DNA of 64,000 bases from Malus domestica (lineage: Eukaryota; Streptophyta; Magnoliopsida; Rosales; Rosaceae). Positions 31,716 through 43,410 of the stretch are shown piece after piece. Both the position numbers and the translations under genes were made by a program. Below the pieces are notes generated by a model that ran no database searches, was not told where the DNA came from, and worked only from the letters and a program-made list of their open reading frames with translations. The stretch covers positions 3,712,001 to 3,776,000 of the forward strand of contig NC_091674.1 in NCBI RefSeq assembly GCF_042453785.1. Reading direction: 5' to 3'. The number at the start of each line of letters is the position of its first letter. The first letter of the stretch is position 1.

Positions 31716-33017
31716 AACTTAATTATATAAATGATGAGAGTTCAGCGACGCACACAAGGTAAATGACTTGAATATTGGTCCTTTTTTTTTTATTTGCTGG
31801 TCATAGTTTTCGCCTTATTGGGTTATATAGAGAGGCTGGGATGCATTCTTCGCGTTGGGAGTACAATGGTAATTTCATGAATTTATAACACAGAATACAA
31901 ATTGTACCAACAAAAAATGTCAAAAGAGTAGAGACCATTATGTTTTGATAATATCAAATCTATGCGTTTTGAGTATATATATATGGTAAATAAGTAACTA
32001 AAAATTGTAAATCCGAAATCAAAAGAGGAGAGACAACTTAATGCCTACGGATTTGCATGGAAAGTAAGAGTCATGGTGCATATCCTCAAAGAGGAGACAA
32101 AATTAAATGCATTTCTAAAAAGGAGCTATGACAAATACAATGTACGTATTCCTGGCTTTTTTGTGTGCTTCAATTTGTGAAAATAGTAGTGCTATTTTCA
32201 TAAATTAATCATTTCTCTAAACCTAGCTAGCTAGGCAATTTGTATTACCCCTTTGGATGTATTAATTTTAGGGAGGTATATGATTTTTCGTGTTTACTGT
32301 CTTATGTTGTGACCTTTTCTTTTTCTTTATTTTCGAACCGAAGCAACAACAACAATTCATTAATAGGAAAACACGATTACAACATGATTACATGAATGGT
32401 ACCAACTAGGTGCATCTCCTCCAGTGACCTAATTTTTGTCTGGAGATAGTAGTCACTCAACGAGCAAACATATTAAATCCCCTACATGGCACCACAACAA
32501 ACACACAAGAACATAAGAACCATCGATGCATTTCTGCCACAATAGATTAGCGGTGACATATCTAAAAATGAGGAGCACACAAGAATCAGTGCCACACACA
32601 CCGTTAGGCGGCACAAACAAACACAAATTACAACTAAGCTGAGAAGGAAACCACCTTCGTCTTGTCTCTTTAGCAAAAAAGGACACGCTCGTACTGACCA
32701 TCTGTATCAAGATAAATCTGCAATAGTCATGACCCAAACAAGGGTTATATGTAACAAATATGGCTATGGAAGGCTATCTAGCTACAATATTGGTCATAGG
32801 TTTGTGTTTGGACCTGATTTTACACTATCGGCTCGTGCAATTAAGGCCGTTGATGAACATAGCTCTCAACCGTTGGATGGCAGAATAGTTAAGATAATTA
32901 TTATTGAAGGATATATTGTGGTTTTAATCATGATATTATCTTTTGATGGTGAATTATCTTGATACTTTCTTGTACAAGATAGATGAGATGCAAACTATAT
33001 TTCAAGCTTTGGGACTC
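31716..33017. other. Intergenic, nothing recognised
   Basis: AT-rich; no gene or element end recognised. Short frames at 32453-32962 have no family features. Confidence 0.5.
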
Positions 33018-34154
33018 TGTTTTGGCCCAAAATACTGGTTTGGGCTGAGTTCAGAATTGTTCTCGGCCCGGAAGCCTTGCTCAGGGGTCGCTGGGGGTCA
33101 TTTGGTTCATGGGCCGCATAGCCAAGGCCGCCCGTTTCCTATCAGGAAGTGGAATACTCCAGATAAAGAGGAAGTGGGTAAGTCCCATTGCGAGACGGAC
33201 AGATGGGGTAGTTGAATCCTAATACAAGAAGGAATCTCGGCAGGATGAGGATGCTGAAACTTGGGAATGAATGCGGCCTGATAAAGGGTGGAGTTCAAAG
33301 TCCTAATAGGAGTAGGACTTGCCGAGATAAGATTGGATCGGGGTAAGGAGTCTTAATCCAAATATAGTTTTGATTCGATCAGAAGTAGGTTTGTTACTAT
33401 AAATTGAGGGAGGAGTGCATCATTCAAGCTCTCTCCAATTCAACACATAAATTGCCCTGCACAAACTCTCTCAACAACCTTGAGATTTTTATTTTCTTTT
33501 TCCGCCAACACATCTTCAGTTTGGATAAACAGCACTATCGCCGTAGAACCAGCCGACCACAGAACACTTTCAGTTTGGATAAACAACACTGCGTCGAGGC
33601 TGACTGGTTATTTATCCAAGTGTCGATCGAGAAAGACTTTCGGGTCTTTATTGGCAGATGTCATCTCATTAGCCTTTTCGGCAAGGTAAGGTGTTACAGT
33701 TTACTGCACATTAAACGCCGAGTTGTTTTATGATTGGATACTCACAAGTAAGCTTTAGAGTTCGACATTCTGACGGCCGAACCACATTTACCATCAAAAC
33801 ATATATCTGTTTTGAGTATCTGTATCCCTATACTCTGGTGTCGATTCGGCGTGCTTATACCCTTACAAATTTAATCACTATGGCCGAATCTAGCGTCGAC
33901 GGTTTGTGAACTTCGTAAAATTAGCAGCCTTGTCTTCAGGCTCTAGAACCCAAAGGTCGAGACGTGTTCCTTCCTCGGCCGCAGTCGCAAGATCGAGAAG
34001 TCAGCCGCGCACTCAACGCAACATCAACACATTTTACTCATCGGCCGAGCTCGACCGACGAGTTGGCACGCCCCGCATCAACCGAATGACGTAGTTAGCT
34101 CATTAGTTATTCGGGATACGCGCCACGTAGGCTTGGTAGTTTTTAGGGTCAACA
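33018..34154 (+). mobile_element. Family-B solo LTR, 1.1 kb
   Basis: Starts TGTTTTGGCCCAAAATACTGG and ends TTTTTAGGGTCAACA. It shares with 25106-26130 the TATA region ('gttactataaattgaggg'), the 'cagtttggataaacagcact' repeats (33511-33590) and the terminal 'accgaatgacgtagttagct'. The flanking 5-mers (gactc and gtctg) agree only weakly, so the target duplication is unproven. Solo LTR. Confidence 0.75.
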
Positions 34155-34755
34155 GTCTGACATGGATCTACTCGATCGTTGAATTAAGATGGATCTGCAA
34201 CAGTCATGACCCAGTTCAGATCTTAGCATAAAAGGCAGCTTAGTCGTTGAACGGTCGAATAGCACACAACCGCCATGAAAACCATATATAGAAAGCAGTT
34301 TCGACCCACCACAACCACAAAACCAACCCTAAACATCCGGATTTAATTGCAAACATGAGTGTAGAGATTCATTCAGGAATGAATTTTCATGAAAAGCGTG
34401 AAGGGTTGCTCACAAAATAGTGGGTAAAGGGATGAGAAAAGTGGCACGCAAAGCTTGAACAAAAAGGGGTAAAAAAGGAAGAAAAAATGTGGTCGCTGAT
34501 CGTAAGCCACAACAAGGGGCTGACGATTGGAGTAGAAACAATTAGTTTAATAACAAGGGGAGGGAAGAGGTGAGTCGCAAGATGGCCTATTTATGACTTT
34601 CTCTAATAAAAGTTGGAATTATAATAGTTCGTGCTCACAGTCATACATTAAGATCTTCTCTTATAAAAATGGGATAATTAAGTGCAAATGTTTCGCGATA
34701 ATGCCAGATGACCGTGGAATCAAATTGAAGCCTAAATTTTGTTGTTTTTTATATG
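34155..34755. other. Intergenic, nothing recognised
   Basis: No gene. The last five bases, atatg, are the target duplication of the following LTR element. Confidence 0.5.
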
Positions 34756-35699
34756 TGTTGATGCACAAAACCGGAGGTCTTGGAACAACGTAAATCCGAC
34801 CGTGAATCTGCATAAAATGTAATTGACACAAGAGTTATCGTGGTTCACCCCAAGGTTTGGGCTACGTCCACACTGATTGTATTGTATTTCTCTGTTGAAG
34901 AGGAAGAGAGAGCTTAGAGCTTAGGGGATGTGAGGAAGCTTTGAGAGGGATGAGGAGAGACCTAGGAATTGGCCTCTGAGGATGAGAGTGAGGCTCCCCC
35001 TAGAATGAGGGTAGGAGTCCCCTTTTATAGAATAAGGGGCTCATCCTCTATTACATATTTGCCCATTCCTTTATCCCATAATTACATTTAAGTCCCCTGA
35101 GTATTTGTACGAGATCTAAATACGAGGCCCTAAATATGGTATAAACAGTAGTCCCCCAAGTCTTCAGTCAAGAGAGTCTTTTGGCTGGAGACTTGAAATT
35201 CAGTCCATGTGTGGGCCGAAGTAACTAGATGTCGTCTAGAACTAATGCTTGATATGAGGCGGTGCCCAATCTGAAATGATGCTCAACTAGAAGTAGCACA
35301 TGTTGCGAGGCCGCTCTGCTTGTAGCTTGTGTTGCCTTGGTTGGCTCGGCTTGTGGCGTTTGAAGGTGAGGGAGTCCCTTTTATAGAATAAGGGCTCGTT
35401 CCTCAATACATAAATGATGGGCTAGAGTTGATGCTCGCGGCGAGGCGGTTGCTCAGCTGGCGGCGTTTCTCTCTAATGAAGGTGAGGGAGTCCCTTTTAT
35501 AGAATAAGGGCTCACTCCTCAATACATAAGTGATGGGCTAGAGTCCCCCAAGTATTTTTTATGAGGCCCAGTTGAGGCCTAATATATGGTACATAATGTA
35601 GTCCCCCAAGTCTTCGGTCAATAGAGTCTGTTGGCTGGAGACTTCAAATTGAATCCATGTATGGGCCGAAGTGGCGGTTGTTCGGATGTGGTATTTGTA

Positions 35700-35960
35700 T
35701 ACCCTGCACTGAAGCTTTGTAAGTGAAGCTTTGCAAGTGAAGCTTTGAAGCTAGAGCTCTGTAAATGAAGCTTTCGAAACTGGAGCTTTTGTAAATGAAG
35801 CTTTTAAATCTAGAGCTCTGTAAATGAAGTCTTTGAAGCTAAAGCTCTGTAAATGAAGTCTTTGAAGCTAGAGCTCTGTAAATGAAGCTTTTAAAGCTAG
35901 AGCTTTTGTAAATGAAGCTTTTGAAGCTAGGGCTCTGTAAATGAATCTTTTGAAGCTGTT
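35700..35960. repeat. Tandem array of ~30-base units
   Basis: About eight units of 'gaagcta(g)agctctgtaaat', with 'aagctttt' and 'aagtcttt' variants, inside the non-autonomous LTR element. No spacers as in CRISPR. Two larger direct repeats with 'gtcccccaagtcttc' lie just upstream, at about 35150 and 35600. Confidence 0.75.
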
Positions 35961-35964
35961 TGAC

Positions 35965-36165
35965 ATGAGTGATGCTCATGAATGTTTATGTTGATTGACA
36001 TGAGTGATGCTCATGGATGTTGTCATGAGTGATGCTCATGAATGTTAACATGAGTGATGCTCATGAATGTTGTCATGAATGATGGTCATGAATGTTTATG
36101 TATGATTGTCATGAGTGATGCTCATGAATGTTTATGTATGAATGACATGAGTAGTGCTCATGTAT
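35965..36165. repeat. Tandem array with 'catgagtgatgctcatgaat'
   Basis: Seven units of about 20-36 bases around catgagtgatgctcatg. Each unit is itself palindromic (catgag...ctcatg), so the array could form a series of small hairpins in RNA. It directly follows the first array. Confidence 0.75.
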
Positions 36166-37701
36166 AATTTGGAGTACTGGGCGTACTTTTGATCGTCTGG
36201 TTGGAGCTATTTTGGGCTTATGGGTTTTCGCCCTCTACACAACATTCCAGCCCATTTACTTTGGGCTTGTCGTTGTTCTTCCTTTTTTTTTTTTTTATTT
36301 TTTTTTTTTACCCTCTGATGGGGTTTATACAGATGTGTCCGAAAGATAAGGAAAATAAATTACATCATTCTGGTGGGGTGCTTATTCCATGCTTTTGCAG
36401 TGTTTTTCTGCTGCACTATCTTTGGTTCTTTATCTGGCAGACATAAGGAATCATAATAATAGGAAGATCTTTTGCTTTTCTTCTTTTCTCTTTTCATTTT
36501 CTGCTTTTCCTTTTGCTTTCTCCTTTTCTGCTTTCCGAAATATTCTCCCAACAACATGATCTTTTTCTTTTCTGTTCCTTTCTTTGATCTCTCCACCTCC
36601 AGACACACTCACTTGCTTTTGTTTTTACTTTCCCTTTTCTTTCTCTTTTCTTTTTGCTTTGTCCGCCACTGCCTTTCTCTTTCAGCCTGGTTTCTGCTGT
36701 TTGAACACAAGCTGGTGTACTCCAGCTGTAAAAAATGTAAATAACGTAAAGAACGTGGCCTCCCACTCCATGTCTTTGTCTTCAGAAACCCCACCTCAAT
36801 GACCATTTGCTATTCTTTATCTCTCCACTCATTCTCTGTCCTTGATCCGTAAGGCCAAGTGGTGTGTAATGCTGGCTCCTGCGCTGTCTCCACTCCTTCT
36901 TTGTTCTTGACAGCAACTTTAGTCCCATCACTGAGAAGGAGATTTCTTGCAGATGTTTCTAGAATCTCTCTACCAGGCGGTTTCTCTCCTTCATAAAAAA
37001 CAATGGGATCCAGCGCATAAAACAATAGTATTCGCACAAGCTTGCTCTATTTTCAACATCATCATTCTTGCTAGTTATGGATGCAATGAAATGCCCACAA
37101 GCTTCTTAGCTGTTTCCCTTGTCCGAGTTGACTGCGAGACTAAGAGAGTTGACAGCGGAGGGAGAGAGAGAGTTCAGACTTCAGATGCTCTAGTTCTTTC
37201 TCCTCCCGTCTATCCAGCAAGTTGACTTGGTGAATAACAACCTGACAGGTGTCGAGATCCCGGAGCGCAATGGCGGTGGAGAGCTCGTCGCCCTTGATTT
37301 GGGTTTTAACAAAATCGAAGGTTACGTGCCAGTAAATTTTGGGAGCACTATTCTCACAAATCTGCAACAATATATCGCAACTGATATCTCCTTCTGCCGC
37401 TGCGACCCCGCCTCTATGATCTCCACCTGCACCGGAATTCTGCCTTCCTCTACCAACGCCGTGCAGGCCTCCAATACCAATACGGGGACGCTCAGCGCGT
37501 ACGCTGACTTGTCCACCATGTTCGAAACGAAGTCCGTCATCGATTCCACTAGCAACTTCCTGATTCCCGATTGCATGGCTCCTAATCTTGTTCTGTTTGA
37601 CTGAACAGATCGAGTACAGATCCGTCGACGTGTCCTTCTTCCCGAACGTGAAGGTGCCACGGACCTAAGGATAGAGTCGATCACATCCTTGTTCTCTAAT
37701 C

Positions 37702-37950
37702 TTACGCTTCAGAAGATGCCACTGACCTAAGGATGGAGTTGATTGCGTCCGCGTCGGAGGCCGAGTCGACTTGGTCCGAGTCAGACTCGTTATCGGGAAA
37801 ACCAGCGGCGGACGACTCGTCGTCTTGGAGGAAGTGGTGGACGAGCTCGGAGAGGCAGGGGGCGTCGGGATTGGTCAGTTTTGTGGTTGCCGAGTCGAAC
37901 CTTTGGCCCTCCACCTCCGACCTCAATGATATAATCGCCATAGCAGAGGA
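37702..37950 (-). pseudogene. Gene fragment resembling a DUF506 (PDDEXK-like) protein
   Basis: The minus strand encodes a segment with RFDSATTKLTNPDAPCLSEL, VHHFLQDDE and an acidic ESDSDQVDSASDADAINSIL stretch. This is the style of the N-terminal region of the plant DUF506 family ('CLSDLV..FLE...' followed by a Ser/Asp-rich linker). The catalytic-like core is not visible. It lies inside the non-autonomous LTR element in its sense orientation, so it is probably a captured host fragment. The family assignment is tentative. Confidence 0.4.
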
Positions 37951-40199
37951 CTTTGAAGAGGAGTTTGGTGGTTGCAGCAAAACTCATGGTTTCGAATTGA
38001 TGTGGCATAGTTTCGTACAGAAATTGTATTCCTGATATGATTCGTGCAGGAACACCTTCCTCGCGATGCTCTTGCAGATCAGAGTGGCCTGATCGAACAA
38101 GGAGTCGATTGAAGGGTTTGCCAGTTGCGGGTTTGGGCTCGCATTTGGGTTCGGGTTGAAACGGTGGGGTGGTCTGTGCAGGTTTGCCGAACTTCTAGAG
38201 GGCCGAGAAGAGTCGGGGGATTTGATCATACGGCTTGTGATGATTGGGCACAAACCGCGTTGTCTTCCGCTGTCTATGGAGGAGACAATGAAGCGACGGT
38301 TGAGATCATACCACTTGGCGCATTCGTGGAACCAGCTGTTGCTGTGGTAGTGGTAGACATGGGTGGCGGGTTTGGCGAAATTTGTCGATAATCGCCAGCC
38401 TGAGAGATGGAAGACTGAAAGTTGCAAGTTGTGATTTCAGACTGAGAATTCGCGGAAGGGTAGCAGGGGACCTTCATTTTTCTGAAGCATGGAGCTGTAA
38501 GTTGTGAGTTCGGGCTGGCGAGATTAAGAATGGCTCCTTATTTCTCAGTTGGGCTTTTTCGCTGGCCCCATTTCTGGGTTTCTAGAGAGCGAGATCTGAG
38601 ATTTTGGTTTGGTGTTTATGCAGATTCACGGTGGATGTGAAGAATCGAGAGAGAACCGACATAATTTTTCGTGTCGTTTCCCACAGACGACGCCAAATGT
38701 TGATGCACAAAACCGGAGGTCTTGGAACAACGTAAATCCGACCGTGAATCTGCATAAAATGTAATTGACATAAGAGTTATCGTGGTTCACCCCAAGGTTT
38801 GGGCTACGTCCACACTGATTGTATTGTATTTCTCTGTTGAAGAGGAAGAGAGAGCTTAGAGCTTAGGGGATGTGAGGAAGCTTTGAGAGGGATGAGGAGA
38901 GACCTAGGAATTGGCCTCTGAGGATGAGAGTGAGGCTCCCCCTAGAATGAGGGTAGGAGTCCCCTTTTATAGAATAAGGGGCTCCTCCTCTATTACATAT
39001 TTGCCCCTTCCTTTATCCCATAATTACATTTAAGTCCCCTGAGTATTTGTACGAGATCTAAATACGAGGCCCTAAATATGGTATAAACAATATGATTTTT
39101 TTTTTCTAGTAATCTGAATGTTTTAAGAAAAATGTTTGATTAGATAGGCATGTTTGAGTTCTGGTACCTAAAAGTTACCATGTCAATAGTTTCGTATATG
39201 GTATTTCCCACACTTCCACTACCATTTAAATAAGGAAACTTTAATGAAAAGGGTTTGAACTAAGTTTAGTTTAATAAAAAACCACCCTATACTATTATTT
39301 AACCAAAAGGACTTCATATTTAATCATAAAAACAAAACTAATTTACATTAGATCCACAAACATTTAACACACATGGGCTGAACTAAAAGCCTAAAACGAA
39401 ATGATTTTTTTTTACACCTTTGCCCCTAACAGCAATGCTATTCTGTTAGCCAATTCTGTTAGAAGTAAACTTTCCCTTATTTACAAATATGCCATTTTGT
39501 CAGCCAGTTCTTTCTCTCATTTTTTCTTGTGGCCGTTCGTTCCCTCCCCCTTCAGGTTTTGGAATTATTATTTTTCTTCTTGTCATCCGCCTTCCTCCTG
39601 AAAGGGAGGTAAAACTCATTGTGGCTAATGGAGAGTGGCCACCTCCTCAAACCATTTTGCACGTTTAAAGAAAATGGGAGCAATTGCTTCCCCAACTTTA
39701 TTATTATATACATTTTAATATTATTTTATTAATTGATCACTTATTTGTGATTAGGTGGTTCAGATTCTTTTGTTGATCAATTCACCCTTAATTTTGCTTA
39801 CCACTTAGAACCCACTTTCCTAGAATGCAGGAGCAACTTCTATTGGAAATTATCCCAGTTTCATTTTCAGTTTTTGAAACTTTGTAGATTTGCCAGTGGG
39901 GTCTCAATTCTTGACGGATAAAACAATGGTCTTGTAGATTTGCCCGTAAAGCTTCGGTATTTTCACCGCCTCGGGTGTTTTCAACACCACCACCTTCTCC
40001 TTATTATCTACCTTTACAGGAAGTGTTGCTCGTGGCTTTGTTCTGTCCCAGCAACAACCTAAAAACAAATCAACAAAAAATGCATTGATATCGTACTAAC
40101 AATTTGATACTTTACATCTTCAAGAAAGAAAGAAAAAAAGATCAAATAGCTACAATATTTCCCCAAGTAAACAAAATTATCAATTATAAACATTGAACA

Positions 40200-41745
40200 C
40201 TAACTTTTTCTCGAATTGGATAGGGGTACCGTTACTATTTCTTAAATAGAACACTAGTACTATTATTTCTTAAACTGAACAATGGCTCTATCACTATTTT
40301 TTAAACTAAACACTTACTATTTCTTAAACTGAACACTAGTACTATCACTATTCTTAAACTGAACATTAACTATTTCATAAACTGAGCACTGGTATTATCA
40401 CTATTTCTTAAATTGAATACTCACTATTTTGTATACTGAACACGGATATTATCATTATTTCTTAAACTTAATACTAATATTATTATTATTTGTTAAACTT
40501 AATACTGATTATTTTTTAAGCTAAACACTGACTATTTTTAGAATTAAACACATGTACTGTCACTATTTCTTAAACTAAACACTGATTATTTCTAGAACTG
40601 AAAAATGACTATTTATTAAATTGAAAACTTGTTCTATCATTATTTTTTAAACTAAATACTAACCATTTTTTGAATTAAACAAGGGTACCATCACTATTTC
40701 TTAAATTGAGCATTGATGATATCACTAATTTTTAAACTAAACACTATTTTTAGAATTGAACATGTATATTATCACTATTTCTTAAACAGAACACTGCTAT
40801 TATCACTATTTCTTAAACTTAACAATGATTAGTTCTTAAACTGAAAATGAGTATTATCACGATTTCTGAAACTGAATACTAATACTATCATTATTTCTGA
40901 AACTGAATACTAGTACTATCCCTATTTTTTAAACTGAACACTGACTATTTCTAGAACTCAACACTGATACTTCACTATTTTTTCTGTAGTTTTAGAAATA
41001 GTGTGAGTTATTTTGATTCAATTTAAAAAATAGTGTAGGTTATTTTGGTTAAATTTCTTAAATAATGCACAATTTTGTTGTAGTTCCAAAAATAGTGTGA
41101 ATTATTTTGATTCAGTTTCATAAATAGTGTGAATTATTTTGGTTTAGTTTCAGATATAGTGTGAGTTATTTTGGTTCAATTTCAGAAATAGTTTGTAATT
41201 TTGCAGTAGTTCTAGAAATAGTGTAAGTTTTGGTTTAATTTCATAAATAGTGGGTTATTTTGTTGTAGTTCCAGAAATAGTGTTTATGTTGTTCACTTCC
41301 AAAAATAATGTGGGTAATTTTGCTATAATTCTAGAAATATTATGAGTTGGTTTAGTCTCAAGAATAATGTTCGTTAATTTACTATAGTTTTAGAAATAGT
41401 GTTCATTTTGTTCATTTTCATAAATAGTGCGAGTTTATTTCGTTCAATTTCCGAAATAATGTAGGTTATTTTGTTGTAGTTTAAAATTAATGTTTATTTT
41501 GTTTCCTTCCAGAAATAGTGTGTTATTTTGGTTTAGTTTTCAAAAATAGTATGTGTCATCTTGCTGTAATTTCAAAAATAGTGCAGGTTATTTCAGCTCA
41601 GTTTTAAAAATAATGTTTGTTATTTTGCTAAAGTTTCAAAAACATTATTTATTTTGTTCATTTTCAGGAATAGTGTGGGTTATTTTGCTGTAGCTCTAGA
41701 AATAATATGAGTTATTTTGAAACTGTTTCATAAATAATGTGGGTT
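40200..41745. repeat. Giant inverted minisatellite
   Basis: The left half (about 40200-40980) is a degenerate tandem series of 'cactatttcttaaactgaa' units. The right half (about 40990-41745) is a series of the complementary type 'tcagtttcagaaatagtgtg' separated by 'ggttattttg'. The two halves are therefore inverted repeats of one another with a short centre near 40985. Transcribed, it could fold into a very long imperfect hairpin. Confidence 0.8.
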
Positions 41746-42284
41746 ATTCATCCACAAGTAACCAGAAGATTAATAACTTTTCTAACTTATCACTGTGACC
41801 ATAACGCAAATAGATTTGTGATCAAAATTCCTCCTGGTCCACGACCAAAGTCTGAAGGGGTTGAATGCTTTGAACTAATTTCGACAAAAAAAAATAAAAA
41901 ATAAAGAATGCTTTGAACTGATAAGAATGAACATATTTGTTAAAGTAGGATAAGGATCAAACTTTTTAAATTGTCCATTATATCAACCATTCATCCACAA
42001 GCTTACCATTTGAACTCCAAAATAATATCACTTATCATGTAAACAATTGGATATCAATTACCTTTTAAATGCTTAGACAAACACCATCCCCCAATCCAAA
42101 CCACAACAAAAGGGAAAAAGAAAGGTCTTAGTTACACAGTTCAAACACGGAAAGCTTTGTATGTGAGGCAATGCGAGTCGCCCAGGAAAAGGCTGATGCA
42201 ACCTGCTCAGCTAAGCAATTTGCCAACAATCTTAAAAATGTAAAAACATTTGACTATTTTGTTTGCCTCTCCATAAATGGGGGT

Positions 42285-42355
42285 AAGGCTAGCCGACATT
42301 CACCTCTCCCAGACCCTGCGTAAAGCGGGAGCCTTGTGCACTGGGTACGACCGTT
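42285..42355. mobile_element. SINE-like fragment
   Basis: Contains 'gtaaggctagccgacattca' and 'gagccttgtgcactgggtac', words I associate with a widespread plant SINE (Au-like). No A/B boxes or full unit could be delimited. Confidence 0.35.
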
Positions 42356-42779
42356 TGTTCAGAATCAAGATTAGAATTCATAAGAACAATGTAATGCCAT
42401 TCCCAAATACAACTTCCTGTAATGAAATGTGAAAACCATTTACTCGTCCTCCGACTCAAGGATTGAAATTTGAAAACCACAAGCCCCAATCCACTCATTC
42501 CATCCAGAAAACATCAAATATAGTATTATAATTCAATCGAATTAAAACTCATTAGGGATAGATCAACATTCACAAAGATAGAATCCCACATCAACAAGGA
42601 AAAGAGGTCAAACCATATGGAAATTGGATGATTGTGATAAACTATTTAAGATGTATATGTACTAGAAAAAGTAATTAAAAGAATTTTTAAGAGATAATTA
42701 GATAATAAAAACTCATCCCTCATATTAAAAAGGAGGTGCCAAATGAAGCACCTAACAAATTGAAAAGCAAAAGCATGAA

Positions 42780-43170
42780 GAAATATCTCTGACCGTTTGT
42801 TCAAGCTCTTGACCTCCTCGTTTGTCATTTGCCCTCCAAGCCTAGCAGCTCCAGCTTCCGATTGCCGGAGTCTTCACCTTCATCATTAATTTGATTGGAG
42901 AAATTCAATAACAAAATAAAGAAACCGTGAATTGAAATCAGGAACGAAATCAGAAATATGCAAATCTTTCAAACAAGAAACCGAAACGAGAGGAAAGCAT
43001 ACCATTTGACAGGAGAAACTGAGCTCCAAAGGCTCAATACTGAGCCGCTTGCCCGTGCTTATCGAATTCGATGATTCAATTGATTTGTGAACCGGTGGAA
43101 TTCGAGTAGAAAATGAAAAAGAGATTGGGTGGAGAGAGAGAGAGAGAGAGAGAGATTGCAAAAATGGAGG
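42780..43170 (-). pseudogene. Exon-like segment inside the TIR element
   Basis: The minus strand starts with a GA-rich leader and an ATG near 43161. It encodes a Ser-rich head (IPPVHKSIESSNSISTGKRL) ending ELSFSCQM, followed by a donor-like ATG|gtatgc. Further on, a separate frame gives LELLGLEGQMTNEEVKSLNK followed by a donor-like CG|gtcaga. This looks like the first exons of a host gene picked up as genomic DNA. I do not recognise the parent gene. Confidence 0.35.
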
Positions 43171-43410
43171 AAGTGAAATTGAATTGAAAATAAAAGCAAT
43201 AGCAGAGAAAAGATGGGGGATTGAAAATTTGAGATGTTAAACGGGGAAGGGCACGCCGTAAGGGTAAAATTGAAAATTCATTGTTTGGACCATTTTGATT
43301 GAACTGATTTAATGTTGGGTTTTGTCTTAACCATTAAATAAAATTACTATATGGTTTTTAGTTAACATTTAAAGTTTTCAAATCATTTCCATTAGTTTCC
43401 TTTTAAATAA

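Larger units (their letters stand above)
34756..39089 (-). mobile_element. Young non-autonomous LTR retrotransposon (LARD/TRIM-like)
   Basis: Two 392-base LTRs (34756-35147 and 38698-39089) differ at three positions by my comparison. A perfect 5-base duplication atatg flanks the element (34751-34755, 39090-39094). Orientation is minus: next to the right LTR the minus strand reads TTTGGCGTCGTCTGTGGGAA, a plausible tRNA primer site, and next to the left LTR it reads ACTTGGGGGACTAC, a polypurine tract. The minus-strand LTR has a TATA-like CTATAAAAGG. The 3.5-kb interior has no gag, protease, integrase or reverse transcriptase. It carries tandem arrays, a long pyrimidine/purine strand-biased tract (36250-36680) and gene-like pieces (36,900-38,500). 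Confidence 0.9.
39234..43400. mobile_element. Large non-autonomous TIR (Mutator-like) element
   Basis: Ends are about 70-80-base imperfect terminal inverted repeats (left GGAAACTTTAATGAAAAG; right, reversed, GGAAACTAATGGAAATG). The 9-base flank tttaaataa occurs on both sides (39225-39233, 43402-43410; one extra T intervenes on the right). That duplication length fits Mutator-like elements. There is no transposase. Contents are an inverted minisatellite (40200-41745), a SINE-like piece (42285-42355) and an exon-like segment (42780-43170). The small MITEs at 1684 and 14702 have the same kind of ends. Confidence 0.65.

Noticed and set aside
33013-34159. Target-site duplication of the family-B LTR (gactc/gtctg)
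   Set aside because: Only three of five bases agree, which is not better than chance; recorded as unproven.
35700-36165. Regular repeats suggesting a CRISPR-like array
   Set aside because: Units are head-to-tail without unique spacers, in a plant LTR element. They are simple tandem repeats.
37227-38391. Several plus-strand frames of 80-125 codons
   Set aside because: They lie antisense or out of frame inside the non-autonomous minus-strand LTR element. One piece resembles an LRR-like word pattern, but no domain is continuous.
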